This document shows, in pieces, positions 17,045 to 25,860 of a DNA stretch of 64,000 nucleotides. A program made the position numbers and the translations under genes. The stretch covers positions 1 through 64,000 of the forward strand of contig LUZN01000009.1 of the NCBI GenBank assembly GCA_001603665.1. Reading direction: 5' to 3'. Numbering within the stretch: the stretch's first letter is position 1; every line of letters starts with the position of its first letter. This stretch comes from Bacteroidales bacterium Bact_22. Lineage in GTDB: Bacteria; Bacteroidota; Bacteroidia; Bacteroidales; F082. The notes below the pieces were generated by a model. The model worked only from the letters and a program-made list of their open reading frames with translations. It searched no databases and was not told the origin of the DNA.

Positions 17045-18146
17045 AATTCTTCTTCTCTCCGAAAACGCACCATCTGATGAATGGAATTCTTCTGAGAACT
17101 TCATAAATCACTGGTGAAAGCGTGAAGACGGCGACGGCCAGAATCAGGTACATCGCGTATGGCGGCAATGAAGTGTGGCGATACAACTGATAGCCGAGAC
17201 TTGCAACCACCAGATAATGAACGATATAGAGGCCAAAACTCGATTTTGTCATATAACCGGCAAACTTTCCAGTGTAGTCGAACTTCGCCTTGAACCATCC
17301 CATCATCGCGAGGCAGGCCAGCCATCCGTAGAGACAGGTAAGCCAGTTGCCAAGATATTGCGGCGAGGTGTTATCCTGTCCGAAAGTGGTGATAATCAAT
17401 GCAATACCTAAAACAACAGCGGCCGCCATCAATGGAATCCAATATTTCGTGACTTTTTCCTGAACCTCGTCGTGCGAAAACACGAAATATCCCATCAGGA
17501 ATAGTATCAGATAGAAAAATGGCTTATACAGATTATATAATCCATCGGCCGAATCAGTGCGCGGATTCATGATCAGAGTTTGCTCGCCAAGCCAGAAAAA
17601 CACTCCTAACAAGATGATTATCACTATATTAGACTTTCCGCAAAGGTTATAAAACTTGTCTTTGCCGTCTATTGCGCGCAAAATCAGCAACACTATGCCA
17701 AGCATCCACAGCATCTGGATGAACCAAAGCGGTCCGATGCCGCTGATAGCGCACATGAAATATTTGGCGACTCCAGGCGCATTGGTGAGAACCTCACCCC
17801 TGCCGGCCACCAAAGTGTTGAAATAGCCAGTCATCCATTGGAACACAAACAATCCGATAGTTCCCGGCACCAATAGTTTCCTTGTTCTCGACTTAAACCA
17901 TTGTCCGGCAGTGACTTTCTCCAACGAATATCTCGAGCTGATGCCAGCCAGCAAGAACAGCAGCGGCATAAACCAAGGATAAAGGATATACATCAGCACA
18001 TCCTGATATTGCGGATTTGCAGGAAACTCACCGAAGCCGCCGATGCCACCGAAAACGCCTTTGTTGTTGTAGAAATAAACCACATGGTAAAGCAGCACCG
18101 AAAGCACTGTAACCCAGCGCAAATTGTCAATCCAATGTTTTCTCAT
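17034..18146 (-). CDS. Acyltransferase-3 family membrane protein
   Basis: 370 residues with about ten membrane spans. The N-terminus 'MRKHWIDNLRWVTVLSVLLYHVVYF' contains the Arg and the near-membrane His expected in acyltransferase-3 (OafA/YrhL-like) enzymes that move acyl groups onto sugars or other extracytoplasmic acceptors. Later parts such as 'GPLWFIQMLWML' and 'SFGLYIVHYLVV' also fit. The acceptor cannot be inferred. It lies 6 bases downstream of the M28 peptidase gene. Confidence 0.85.
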   Translation of the reverse strand: MRKHWIDNLRWVTVLSVLLYHVVYFYNNKGVFGGIGGFGEFPANPQYQDVLMYILYPWFMPLLFLLAGISSRYSLEKVTAGQWFKSRTRKLLVPGTIGLFVFQWMTGYFNTLVAGRGEVLTNAPGVAKYFMCAISGIGPLWFIQMLWMLGIVLLILRAIDGKDKFYNLCGKSNIVIIILLGVFFWLGEQTLIMNPRTDSADGLYNLYKPFFYLILFLMGYFVFSHDEVQEKVTKYWIPLMAAAVVLGIALIITTFGQDNTSPQYLGNWLTCLYGWLACLAMMGWFKAKFDYTGKFAGYMTKSSFGLYIVHYLVVASLGYQLYRHTSLPPYAMYLILAVAVFTLSPVIYEVLRRIPFIRWCVFGEKKNYEH

Positions 18147-18152
18147 AACTAC

Positions 18153-19418
18153 TTAATATTTTTCAACAAAATCGGTAATTATCTTGAAAATCGGCTCGTA
18201 AGAAACGAAGATGCCGTTTTCGTATGTATCGTAAATGGTGTGATAATACTGGAAAGCGTCACCGTTTTCGTTTTCGAACAGGATGCACGGCACATGACGT
18301 TCAGCGAACGGATAATGGTCGCTGTTGGCAGCCAGCTCTCCCCTGTTCAAAGCCTCGAAATAATGCTTCTCGCTGTTGATTTTCTCCATCAAAGCGTAGC
18401 CACGGTTGCCCTCGTCGCTGACCTCGCAGTACTGCACCGGGTTGTTGTCGCCTATCATGTCGAGGTTAAACAGATATCTTATCTCGGCGAGCGGCACGAC
18501 AGGGTTGTCGACATAGAACATCGAGCCGTTCAAGCCCGAGTCTTCACCCGAAAACGCTATGAAATACATGTCGTACTCCGGCTTGTTCTTAGCGTAGTGT
18601 TCAGCCAAGGTGACGATAGCCGCCGTTCCCGACGCGTTGTCGTTGGCGCCCGGATAATACACCTTCTTTCCGAGGTTGCCGAGGTGGTCGTAATGAGCCG
18701 TGAACACGAAGCAGCTGTCGTGCCGCTCGCCGTTCACCTTCGCGATGACGTTGAAAAGCTCATAGCCCTGCAGCCATTCATTGTCGACGTCGAGCTTCAC
18801 GTTTTTCACGCCCTCGATGGCCTCTGGAGTCACCCAAACGATAGGTTTTCCCATCACTTTGCTGCCGTAAGCTTTGTAAAATTTTATCGGCGACGTCCAC
18901 GTCTGGATGAAACCGCCAACCGATGAGTCTTTTTTATGCAACGGCTTGAATTCCTTGTGCTTGTACATAAACCAGAAGTCGCACACCACCATGCAGTTTT
19001 CGTATTCCGGCTTTGCCAGGTCGGCATACATCTTCTCGGCATCGAAATTCACCGTATCGACATGATAAACCGGGAACTCGCCGTGCACGCCGGGCGAATA
19101 TTCCCTCATCGAGAAATCGACACCCGGAGTGAGTTTCTTGCCGTCGGCCCACATATCCATCTTTCCGCAGAAAGTGTTGATGTCGATGGTAAACGACTGG
19201 CACTCAACCGCGTCGGCACCTGCCTTCCCAAACTCCTTGACGAGATATTTTCCGGCCTTGTTGGCGCCGTGTTTGGCATAGCCGCGACCCTGATATTTCT
19301 TGGAACTGAGTTCTTTAACGATTTTCTTGTAATGTTTCAAATCCTGAGCGTTTGCTGACGTCTCCGTCAAAAATGCAATGGCGAAAACGGCCATCAATAA
19401 AACCAAAATTTTCTTCAT
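18153..19418 (-). CDS. Exported M28-family metallopeptidase
   Basis: 421 residues from ATG 19418, which opens a signal peptide (MKKILVLLMAVFAIAFL) cut near 'SANAQ'. The zinc ligands of M28 peptidases are all visible: His in 'TAHYDHLG', Asp in 'PGANDNASG', Glu-Asp in 'SGEDSGLNGS', Asp in 'NLDMIGD' and His in 'YYHTIYDT'. It is probably an aminopeptidase in the periplasm or outside the cell. It is the first gene of the 13-gene minus-strand run and carries the only promoter I can see for it. Confidence 0.9.
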   Translation of the reverse strand: MKKILVLLMAVFAIAFLTETSANAQDLKHYKKIVKELSSKKYQGRGYAKHGANKAGKYLVKEFGKAGADAVECQSFTIDINTFCGKMDMWADGKKLTPGVDFSMREYSPGVHGEFPVYHVDTVNFDAEKMYADLAKPEYENCMVVCDFWFMYKHKEFKPLHKKDSSVGGFIQTWTSPIKFYKAYGSKVMGKPIVWVTPEAIEGVKNVKLDVDNEWLQGYELFNVIAKVNGERHDSCFVFTAHYDHLGNLGKKVYYPGANDNASGTAAIVTLAEHYAKNKPEYDMYFIAFSGEDSGLNGSMFYVDNPVVPLAEIRYLFNLDMIGDNNPVQYCEVSDEGNRGYALMEKINSEKHYFEALNRGELAANSDHYPFAERHVPCILFENENGDAFQYYHTIYDTYENGIFVSYEPIFKIITDFVEKY

Positions 19419-19447
19419 ATTTTTAAATAAGCTGATTTTCAATTCTG

Positions 19448-19455
19448 CAAAGATA
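19448..19455 (-). promoter_or_regulatory. -7 element TATCTTTG of the M28-led gene run
   Basis: Minus-strand TATCTTTG 29 bases before ATG 19418. It is the only clear promoter upstream of the 13 genes that follow. Confidence 0.65.
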
Positions 19456-19466
19456 CAAAAAATTCT

Positions 19467-19474
19467 TACCTTTG
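19467..19474 (+). promoter_or_regulatory. -7 element TACCTTTG of the 19492 lipoprotein
   Basis: TACCTTTG ending 17 bases before ATG 19492, divergent from the M28 promoter. Confidence 0.65.
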
Positions 19475-19491
19475 CGGAAATAATTCACAAT

Positions 19492-20070
19492 ATGAAAAAA
19501 CTGTTTTACACCTTAATATTAATTATCTCCGCGATGATGATTTTTTCTTGCGAAAGCCAGGAAAACAAGGCTATTCGGACGATGTGCCAAGACATCCATA
19601 ATCGATATCCATTGGCCACTTTGCAGGATATCTACAAAACCTGTTACCAGGATTTCTTCGGTGCCGAGCATCTGATGAACGACACCGCTGCAGCGCGACA
19701 ATACATCCATTACGAGCTCGAGCAGTGCCGCGACACCGACCTCAGCCTCATGCCTTTACGCGAGCCCACAGGTTTCCGTCACCGCTTTGTGAGGATCAAC
19801 TTCGCCAACATCGTCGACGGTCAACTCACTGAGGAACAATTAGTTATGATGTTTGTCGGCGCGGCGGCACACGACAACGCTTATAGCGACGACTGGGCAT
19901 CGGAGTGGGCGCTCATCGAGCAGATAGCCCTCGAGGTGAACCCCGACTGGGCTGATGACGAGCTGCAGGCCGAGCTGACGGAAGCAGCCGAGAAGCACTA
20001 CGCGGTACGCCACAGCGAGGCCTTCCGCGAAGCGTACAACCCGCATTATCGCATAGTTCGAAACAAATAA
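19492..20070 (+). CDS. Small lipoprotein of unknown function
   Basis: 192 residues from ATG 19492, which opens the signal MKKLFYTLILIISAMMIF with lipobox IFSC (Cys20); frames starting earlier run through the promoter. The mature part is helical and acidic, with 'ATLQDIYKTCYQDFFGAEHL', 'TGFRHRFVRINFANI' and 'HSEAFREAYNPHYRIV'. I do not recognise the family. It probably forms a short unit with, or at least lies 59 bases ahead of, the DUF4421 gene, which has its own promoter. Confidence 0.75.
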   Translation: MKKLFYTLILIISAMMIFSCESQENKAIRTMCQDIHNRYPLATLQDIYKTCYQDFFGAEHLMNDTAAARQYIHYELEQCRDTDLSLMPLREPTGFRHRFVRINFANIVDGQLTEEQLVMMFVGAAAHDNAYSDDWASEWALIEQIALEVNPDWADDELQAELTEAAEKHYAVRHSEAFREAYNPHYRIVRNK

Positions 20071-20106
20071 ATCATCATTTTTTAGTATCATTTTTGCAAA
20101 ATTTTG

Positions 20107-20114
20107 TAATTTTG
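20107..20114 (+). promoter_or_regulatory. -7 element TAATTTTG of the DUF4421 gene
   Basis: TAATTTTG ending 15 bases before ATG 20130, implying a very short leader. Confidence 0.65.
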
Positions 20115-20129
20115 CGGCGGATTATATCT

Positions 20130-21116
20130 ATGAGAAAGATCGTCATCATATTGCTCTTCGTTTTCGGCAGCCTCAGCGCCTCAGCACAGCTGCTGTACAC
20201 CATCGACGAGTATCTGAGCAATATGTATTACAAGGTAAACTACGACACCGCATACATCGGACGACCGATGGGCACCAAGTGGACGCTGGCATTACGCACC
20301 TATTTCAACTGGACTTCATACAACGTGTCGGGTGTCGAAGAAGGCGATTCCTATAAGTTTCATCTGAGGTCAGAAATCAACCCTAAGATGAGTATATACG
20401 GAGGTTATCTGGGATTCGGCGCCAGCTTGTCGCGAAGCTATAAGAAACTCATCGGTCAAACAGAGCCCGACTGGAGTTTCCGAATGAACAACTACGGCAA
20501 CCGCTTCGGCTTCGAGTTCTCGCTCGCGCAGCTCAACAGCCTAAACGGCACCTTCTCCTTCTGGCAAGACCACTATAAGATTTCGATTGCACTCCCAAGG
20601 GATTTCGTCTCGCAGACCTCGATGTACGCCTCATTTTATTTCGCCACCAACAATACCAAGTTCTCGTATCCTGCAGCATTTACTCATTCTTACATACAGA
20701 AACGCAGTGCCGGCAGCCTCCTCCTCGGCGGCTCCATTAACCTTAACATCACTACCATTGGCGACAGCCTGCAGAACACCGAGATTATCCGTGTGATAAA
20801 TGCCTCGCTCGGCTTAGGCGTCGGCTACGCCTATAACTTTGTGCTGCCTCACGACTGGCTCGTACACGTCTCGGCGCTGCCTTACCTCGTCGTGTTGGGC
20901 GGATCACAATACCGCATCGCCGGCGAACGCGAAGAGTCGTCGGCTGCCGAGTTCCCAGAGTCGGTGATAGTTGGCCGCACCGCCGTGATACACACCATGG
21001 GACGATGGTTCGCGGGAGCATCGGGACAAATAAACTACTATAACATCGAATGCGACGAGATACGTGTCGGCGACAGCCAATGGGAGCTGATAGCGTTCGT
21101 CGGGGTACGACTTTAA
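20130..21116 (+). CDS. DUF4421 outer-membrane-like protein
   Basis: 328 residues from ATG 20130, opening the signal MRKIVIILLFVFGSLSASAQ. The mature part is a series of amphipathic beta strands ('MSIYGGYLGFGASLSRSY', 'RFGFEFSLAQLNS', 'LGLGVGYAYNFVLP') ending in 'WELIAFVGVRL', as in DUF4421 proteins of Bacteroidales. An outer-membrane beta-barrel is likely; the function is unknown. The stop overlaps the end of the convergent thioesterase gene by 4 bp. Confidence 0.8.
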   Translation: MRKIVIILLFVFGSLSASAQLLYTIDEYLSNMYYKVNYDTAYIGRPMGTKWTLALRTYFNWTSYNVSGVEEGDSYKFHLRSEINPKMSIYGGYLGFGASLSRSYKKLIGQTEPDWSFRMNNYGNRFGFEFSLAQLNSLNGTFSFWQDHYKISIALPRDFVSQTSMYASFYFATNNTKFSYPAAFTHSYIQKRSAGSLLLGGSINLNITTIGDSLQNTEIIRVINASLGLGVGYAYNFVLPHDWLVHVSALPYLVVLGGSQYRIAGEREESSAAEFPESVIVGRTAVIHTMGRWFAGASGQINYYNIECDEIRVGDSQWELIAFVGVRL

Positions 21117-21526
21117 TTCTGATTCTGTGCTTTTATGATACGATTGTAGAGCTCAGGGAGCCTCTTAGCAATGACAACCGGACGGCCGTTCTCGGTGAAG
21201 CAGTGCACGCTGTGACCTTCGGCCACGAGCTTTCCGTCCTTCCGCATGATATATTTGAATTCGAACTTCAGGTCGCTCATATTGCAAATCGACACCTCCA
21301 CCTCCACCATGTCTTTAAAAGTGGTCGGACTCTTGTATTTGCACTCTATCGACACCACCGGCGACACCACACCATCGGCTTCGATCTTGTCGAAACCCCA
21401 GCCTAGCTTGTCGAGGTAATCGATACGTGCTTCCTCCATGATTCTCACATAGTTAGAGTGATGGGTGATGCCCATGCGGTCACATTCGTAATATCTTATC
21501 TCGTGTTTGTAGATATGCATTTTCAA
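21113..21526 (-). CDS. Acyl-CoA thioesterase, YbgC/4-hydroxybenzoyl-CoA thioesterase type
   Basis: 137-residue hotdog protein with the active-site pattern Y-x-E-C-D-x-M-G-x-x-H-x-x-N-Y ('YYECDRMGITHHSNYVRIME'), where the Asp is catalytic in this family. It hydrolyses acyl-CoA or acyl-ACP thioesters; the chain is not predictable. Last gene of a three-gene minus-strand unit (lipoprotein, MORN protein, thioesterase) with gaps of 2-3 bases. Confidence 0.9.
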   Translation of the reverse strand: MKMHIYKHEIRYYECDRMGITHHSNYVRIMEEARIDYLDKLGWGFDKIEADGVVSPVVSIECKYKSPTTFKDMVEVEVSICNMSDLKFEFKYIMRKDGKLVAEGHSVHCFTENGRPVVIAKRLPELYNRIIKAQNQN

Positions 21527-21528
21527 AA

Positions 21529-22596
21529 TTATTTACATCTTATAATCAACTGACTACCAGAGGTATAGGTGAAATCGTCGTCATACATGCGGCCGGTGTG
21601 CTCCGTCTCTTCCTCGTATTCTTTCCTCTCCCCTCTCTTGATGGTCTCGTTGAAAGCTTCTTTATGATCATTTGTAAAGCCCGCCTTCACCACATAAGTC
21701 ACGCTGTCGTCGGTCATTTCTTTAATCTCGAGATAGGCGTAGTCGCTGTTGATATGGAAATCGCCGTTGTATAACACCATCGCCTCGTTGTAGTAGTTTT
21801 TACCTTCTTTAGCTATTATGATACATCTCAGAGCCTCTGAATATCCGAAGCCGTGATGCGACTCCGCCACCATAAGAAGAATCGGCTTCTTGTCACCATC
21901 GCAGCCCTCGACTTCAATGGTGTCGAAGTCAATGTTTCCATCTTTCCATATGGCGTTGAACTTCACTCCGTTGCTAAAGGTGTAGATGCCTTTGCCGCTG
22001 CAGTAGCCTTCCAGGAACTCGCACACGTCGCCGTTCACCAGCTTATGTACGCAAGGTCCCACGAGTCGGCCTTCCTCAAACTCGCCCTCGTATGTCTCTT
22101 GCCCTTTGGCGAAGTTGCCATCGTAGCCGTCTTTCACAATCACTCCGTGGCCATGACGTTTGCCTTCCTTGAAGCCGCCGGTATAGACCTCCGTTATGGT
22201 GCTAAGATGCATTCCATGCTCGTCGCTGGTGGTCTGCGTGCCTTGGCCGTGCTCCATATCGTCGAGCCATTCGCCCTCGTATTTATAGGTATGGCTTGCG
22301 CCGCCGCCCATCGAATAACGTTTGTAGGTACCTTTGCCGCAGCGTTTGTCGTCTTTCCATTCGCCTTCATACTCAGCTACATAGCCATTCAGCTCGTAGT
22401 CCATATAGCCGAAGCCGTCCTTCTTCCCGTTTTTGAACTCGCCCTCGTAGTAATCGTGGCGTCCGCTGCCCGTTGGACTTGGCGCTTTGAGATAACCCTT
22501 GCCGTGCGGCTTTCCTTGCTCGTTGAGTGCGCCGTCGTAGATGCTGCCATTAGGAAGCCTGATGGAGTTGGCTGAGTTTTTATGGAATGGTCTCAT
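21529..22596 (-). CDS. MORN-repeat protein
   Basis: 355 residues. The first two thirds consist of MORN repeats: 'YEGEFKNGKKDGFGYMDYEL', 'YEGEWKDDKRCGKGTYKRYS', 'YEGEWLDDMEHGQGTQ', 'YTGGFKEGKRHGHGVIVKDG', 'YEGEFEEGRLVGPCVHKLVN' and others. The C-terminal part (about 230-355) is unlike MORN and unrecognised. No signal peptide, so probably cytoplasmic or attached to the membrane. In bacteria such repeats often serve as scaffolds. It is co-transcribed with the upstream lipoprotein gene (3-base gap). Confidence 0.88.
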   Translation of the reverse strand: MRPFHKNSANSIRLPNGSIYDGALNEQGKPHGKGYLKAPSPTGSGRHDYYEGEFKNGKKDGFGYMDYELNGYVAEYEGEWKDDKRCGKGTYKRYSMGGGASHTYKYEGEWLDDMEHGQGTQTTSDEHGMHLSTITEVYTGGFKEGKRHGHGVIVKDGYDGNFAKGQETYEGEFEEGRLVGPCVHKLVNGDVCEFLEGYCSGKGIYTFSNGVKFNAIWKDGNIDFDTIEVEGCDGDKKPILLMVAESHHGFGYSEALRCIIIAKEGKNYYNEAMVLYNGDFHINSDYAYLEIKEMTDDSVTYVVKAGFTNDHKEAFNETIKRGERKEYEEETEHTGRMYDDDFTYTSGSQLIIRCK

Positions 22597-22599
22597 AGT

Positions 22600-24093
22600 T
22601 TAATTTCCTCCGTTTAACCTGATAAGAGTCGAGATAACACGTCCTGCGCCGCCGCCTTCGCCTTCGGCGATGATATGAACCTGACCGGCATCTTCGCCTA
22701 TCACGCTGAAGTAGAAATTCAGCTTACGGCCGTCGATGAGCATGCAGTTGCTGTTGAATGTCAACGCGTTATAGTTATATTCCCAGTCGGCATATGAGCC
22801 TTGGACTATCAACGAAGCATATTGGCTGATGTCGTCCCAGGTGATAGCATGGTTCATCGCGTAGCCGACGGCCATGTCGCAAACACGGAAAACTGTCGGA
22901 TTCGACTCATTATCAAGGACATAAGCCACGCCGTTGGTATATTGTCGGGCATCCGAAGGGAAATATTCAGGCAACGGCATGATGTTGGTCCAGCCGTTTG
23001 TCAGATCCAGGCAGTTGATATTGTCGTTTTGCAGCCACGACATTGTCGTACCATGGAACACCGGGCGATAATACCCTACAGTGCCGAGGGTGAGATTTAC
23101 AAAATAATCCACACTTGTTATAGGTGCGCTCACATCGACGGTCTCATTTGCCATATTTATCTCCACCTTACGGAAATCGGTCTCCGAATGGTTCGAATAT
23201 TCATTCACTGTCATGATATACAGCTTATCGCCGACCGACAGCAGCTGCGAAGTCGTATACATCGCTCCATTGGCATTAGGCACCAGAACCTGCCTGATGG
23301 TATAATCGTTCGGGAATATCACGAAAGGCTGGATGTTCCAATACCCCTGACTGTTGATGTTATAGCCTATCATAGCCCCCACCACGCCGTCGTCATGAGC
23401 AGGATATACGCTCTCTGCATATATGCCGTCAGGAATCATCGTAGTGACGCTGATGCTGTTGCCATTATCTTTGAGATAATAAATCTGGCTGCCGTCTTCA
23501 TTCCATTTTATCTCCACGATGTCGCCGCCGTATTGTTCCACAACGCCGTAGAAATCGGTCGGGCGCTCAAGGCCGTAGTTCACGATGTTATAAGGACGTC
23601 CGTCATCCAACGTCCATCTGAATATTGCGCCGTCGGTCTTCCTCACGAGATAATGTATACCGTCGTAATTACTAATCAGTTTATTGATCTCATTCCGAGT
23701 ATCGGAGTCGAGCTCTTCAATGCCGGGATAGAAATGGCGGCAGTCGAACAGCCAAAGCCAGTCTTCGCCTATCTGATAGATGTAATGAATCTTCAGCTGG
23801 AGGTTGGCTTTAACGAGATTAGCAGTACCCTCGTCGCCTTCCACTTCGATGGTATATTCCACCGATTCGAGCATTCCGTCTTCGTTGACTATATACAAAG
23901 GAGTGTATTCCGAGTCGTCCTTTGCCGGAGTGTCGGCCAGAGCGAGCATTGTGGCATGCGTGAGGTCCATCTTCTTGAACTTCATGTTACTCAAGCCGTG
24001 ATTATCGTCGCTACCATTATTTTTCTTGCAGCCGACGCCGATCATAAGCAGCACTGTGACCGCCATCATCATTTTAAAAATTCTTGTTTTCAT
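22600..24093 (-). CDS. Lipoprotein, paralogue of the 7280-8746 lipoprotein
   Basis: 497 residues. The signal MKTRIFKMMMAVTVLLMIGVGC ends at Cys22, then KKNNGSDD. It shares the layout and many motifs with the protein at 7280-8746 (see there), including 'L.HATMLALADTPAKD', the 'W(L)WLFDCRHFY' patch, 'LVRKTDGAIF' and the end 'RVISTLIRL', so the two are duplicated genes about 14 kb apart. It leads the unit with the MORN and thioesterase genes. The function is unknown. Confidence 0.78.
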   Translation of the reverse strand: MKTRIFKMMMAVTVLLMIGVGCKKNNGSDDNHGLSNMKFKKMDLTHATMLALADTPAKDDSEYTPLYIVNEDGMLESVEYTIEVEGDEGTANLVKANLQLKIHYIYQIGEDWLWLFDCRHFYPGIEELDSDTRNEINKLISNYDGIHYLVRKTDGAIFRWTLDDGRPYNIVNYGLERPTDFYGVVEQYGGDIVEIKWNEDGSQIYYLKDNGNSISVTTMIPDGIYAESVYPAHDDGVVGAMIGYNINSQGYWNIQPFVIFPNDYTIRQVLVPNANGAMYTTSQLLSVGDKLYIMTVNEYSNHSETDFRKVEINMANETVDVSAPITSVDYFVNLTLGTVGYYRPVFHGTTMSWLQNDNINCLDLTNGWTNIMPLPEYFPSDARQYTNGVAYVLDNESNPTVFRVCDMAVGYAMNHAITWDDISQYASLIVQGSYADWEYNYNALTFNSNCMLIDGRKLNFYFSVIGEDAGQVHIIAEGEGGGAGRVISTLIRLNGGN

Positions 24094-24117
24094 ATCTTTT
24101 TAGAATATTTCTGACCG

Positions 24118-24125
24118 CAAAGATA
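24118..24125 (-). promoter_or_regulatory. -7 element TATCTTTG of the lipoprotein-MORN-thioesterase unit
   Basis: Minus-strand TATCTTTG about 24 bases before ATG 24093. Confidence 0.65.
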
Positions 24126-24165
24126 TGAAAATTTCTTGAATTATCAAAATAATTTTTCCTTGAAA

Positions 24166-25053
24166 CTAATCGAATGGCTCGACGTGGACGCCGACATGGG
24201 TTTCTGGGCCGTATTTGCTGCGTAGGAGATTTTCTATTTCTGTTGCCTTGTCGTGAGCTTGCGTCAGGGTGATGTCGCCGTTCATTTTGATATGCAGCTC
24301 AATGGCGTAGTGGTTTCCAACGCGGCGTGTCTTGAGGTTATGCGGATTGCCGACATTTTTAACCTCCGAGACCATCTTCAAAATCTCTTGCTCCACGCTC
24401 TCTGGCAACGCCTTGTCGGTGAGGTCGCCGACGCCGTTTTTCAACAGGTCGAACGCCACCTTGCCAATGAAAACGCCAACAACAACCGAGGCTATCGGGT
24501 CGAGGATAACCCACCGCTGGCCGAGGAAGATGGCGCCTCCGACACCCACCAAGGTGCCGATCGACGAAAGCGCATCGCTGCGATGATGCCAGGCGTTGGC
24601 TTCGAGTGCCTGCGAGTCGAGTTTGCGGGCTTTTATTATGGAATAGCGATACACTGCCTCTTTGAGCAATATCGAGGCCACGGCAGCCCAGAGTGCGAGC
24701 ATGCCCGGCGCTTCAAGGGTCTGTCCTTCAAAGAAGTCGTCGATCTTCGTCACGCCGTTGCTGATGATACCGAGAGCCACCACCACGAGCATCAGCCCGA
24801 TGATAGTCAACGCCAACGTCTCGAACTTGCCGTGGCCGTATTCGTGCGACTTATCCTTAGGCTTGCCACTGATCTTGACGAACACAAGCACCACGATGTC
24901 GGTAAGGAAATCCGACAAAGAATGTACGGCGTCGGCGACCATCGCGGAACTGTGTCCCAGCACGCCTGCGACGAACTTCAGCACCAGCAGCAACACGTTG
25001 ACCACGCTGCCGATGATCGTAACCTTGAATATTTCTTTTGTTCGATCCATCAA
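24166..25053 (-). CDS. Cation diffusion facilitator (CDF) metal transporter
   Basis: 295 residues, six membrane spans followed by a cytoplasmic domain. The two metal-site motifs of CDF proteins are present: 'MVADAVHSLSDFLTD' in helix 2 and 'NAWHHRSDALSSIG' in helix 5, both HxxxD. The C-terminal domain ('NPHNLKTRRVGNHYAIELHI') matches the metal-sensing ferredoxin-like fold. It exports a divalent metal such as Zn, Mn or Fe by proton exchange; the metal is not predictable. It is the last gene of the riboswitch-led operon, with the ATG overlapping the preceding stop by 4 bp. Confidence 0.93.
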   Translation of the reverse strand: MMDRTKEIFKVTIIGSVVNVLLLVLKFVAGVLGHSSAMVADAVHSLSDFLTDIVVLVFVKISGKPKDKSHEYGHGKFETLALTIIGLMLVVVALGIISNGVTKIDDFFEGQTLEAPGMLALWAAVASILLKEAVYRYSIIKARKLDSQALEANAWHHRSDALSSIGTLVGVGGAIFLGQRWVILDPIASVVVGVFIGKVAFDLLKNGVGDLTDKALPESVEQEILKMVSEVKNVGNPHNLKTRRVGNHYAIELHIKMNGDITLTQAHDKATEIENLLRSKYGPETHVGVHVEPFD

Positions 25054-25346
25054 ATCAATTCAATATAAAACGAAACCGGACGGAATCCATCGTTGCAGCT
25101 TATCATTGCTGAATTGGGATTCTTCATCCATCCGTCGTAAAAATTACCGCGACCGGCTGCCAATTCCTGCACAAACCAACGCATCGACTCCCAGGCGCTG
25201 TCGCACATCCCCTCAGGCTTTGCGCCATCGACGGAAATCCACGACTGGCCTTCACGCACATCGCAAGTATGCTCAATAGGATTCTCGAATTTCGCCTGCA
25301 AATCCTGATAGTTTGCCTTCCTTATCGCAGTGATTTTGACGTTCAT
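25050..25346 (-). CDS. TIGR04076-family protein
   Basis: 98 residues: 'MNVKITAIRKANYQDLQAKF', 'HTCDVREGQSWISVDGAKPE', 'CDSAWESMRWFVQELAAGRG' and the end 'CNDGFRPVSFYIELI' match this small family of unknown function. It has Cys residues at 28, 48 and 84 or nearby. It sits between queF (1-base gap) and the CDF transporter (4-bp overlap), so it is surely co-translated with them. Confidence 0.82.
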   Translation of the reverse strand: MNVKITAIRKANYQDLQAKFENPIEHTCDVREGQSWISVDGAKPEGMCDSAWESMRWFVQELAAGRGNFYDGWMKNPNSAMISCNDGFRPVSFYIELI

Positions 25347-25347
25347 G

Positions 25348-25809
25348 TTATCTAATCTGATAGTTTTTCATTCTCTCTTCAGCCATCTTTTCAAACTTCG
25401 TTCCCGGCTTGCCGTAGTTGGCATAAGGATAGATGCTGATGCCGCCGCGAGGCAGGAACAACCCCAAAACCTCGATGTAACGCGGATCCATCAGCTTTAC
25501 CAAATCGTTGAGAATGATGTTGATGACATCCTCATGAAAATCGCCATGATTTCTGAAAGAAAACATATAAAGTTTCAAACTCTTGCTTTCAACCATTCTC
25601 TTATCGGGGATGTACATTATCTTAATCTCAGCAAAATCAGGCTGTCCGGTGATAGGGCAAAGCGCGGTGAACTCAGGGCAGTTGAACTGTACCCAGTAGT
25701 CGCGCTCAGGATGCTGATTTTCAAAGGCCTCCAAGACCTCCGGCGCGTATGTCTCCGGGATCTCCGAATAGCGGCCTAACGACTGCAAATGATCTTGTTT
25801 TCTATCCAT
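25348..25809 (-). CDS. queF: NADPH-dependent 7-cyano-7-deazaguanine reductase
   Basis: Reduces preQ0 to preQ1 in queuosine synthesis, the only known nitrile reductase reaction in primary metabolism. 153 residues, the short single-domain (type I) form. The catalytic Cys lies in '[19 protein letters not shown]', and the substrate and NADPH motif '[20 protein letters not shown]' follows. It lies 46 bases after the queuosine precursor transporter and 1 base before the TIGR04076 gene, in an operon headed by a preQ1-I-like riboswitch. Confidence 0.97.
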   Translation of the reverse strand: MDRKQDHLQSLGRYSEIPETYAPEVLEAFENQHPERDYWVQFNCPEFTALCPITGQPDFAEIKIMYIPDKRMVESKSLKLYMFSFRNHGDFHEDVINIILNDLVKLMDPRYIEVLGLFLPRGGISIYPYANYGKPGTKFEKMAEERMKNYQIR

Positions 25810-25814
25810 TTTAT

Positions 25815-25860
25815 GATTTAAGATTCAAAGATTTAAAGATTTAAAATTTAAAGATTTATT
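25815..25860. repeat. Short AT-rich direct repeats (AAAGATTTA units)
   Basis: Three or four imperfect AAAGATTTA/AAAATTTA units fill the gap between the transporter and queF. This is probably slippage-derived low-complexity DNA; no signal is recognised. Confidence 0.5.

Noticed and set aside
17901-18926. 341-codon open frame antisense to the acyltransferase and peptidase genes
   Set aside because: It spans the junction of two real genes on the other strand and has no start signal.
22801-24114. 437-codon open frame antisense to the lipoprotein gene
   Set aside because: The opposite strand encodes a lipoprotein with a signal and a paralogue; the antisense frame has no recognisable feature.
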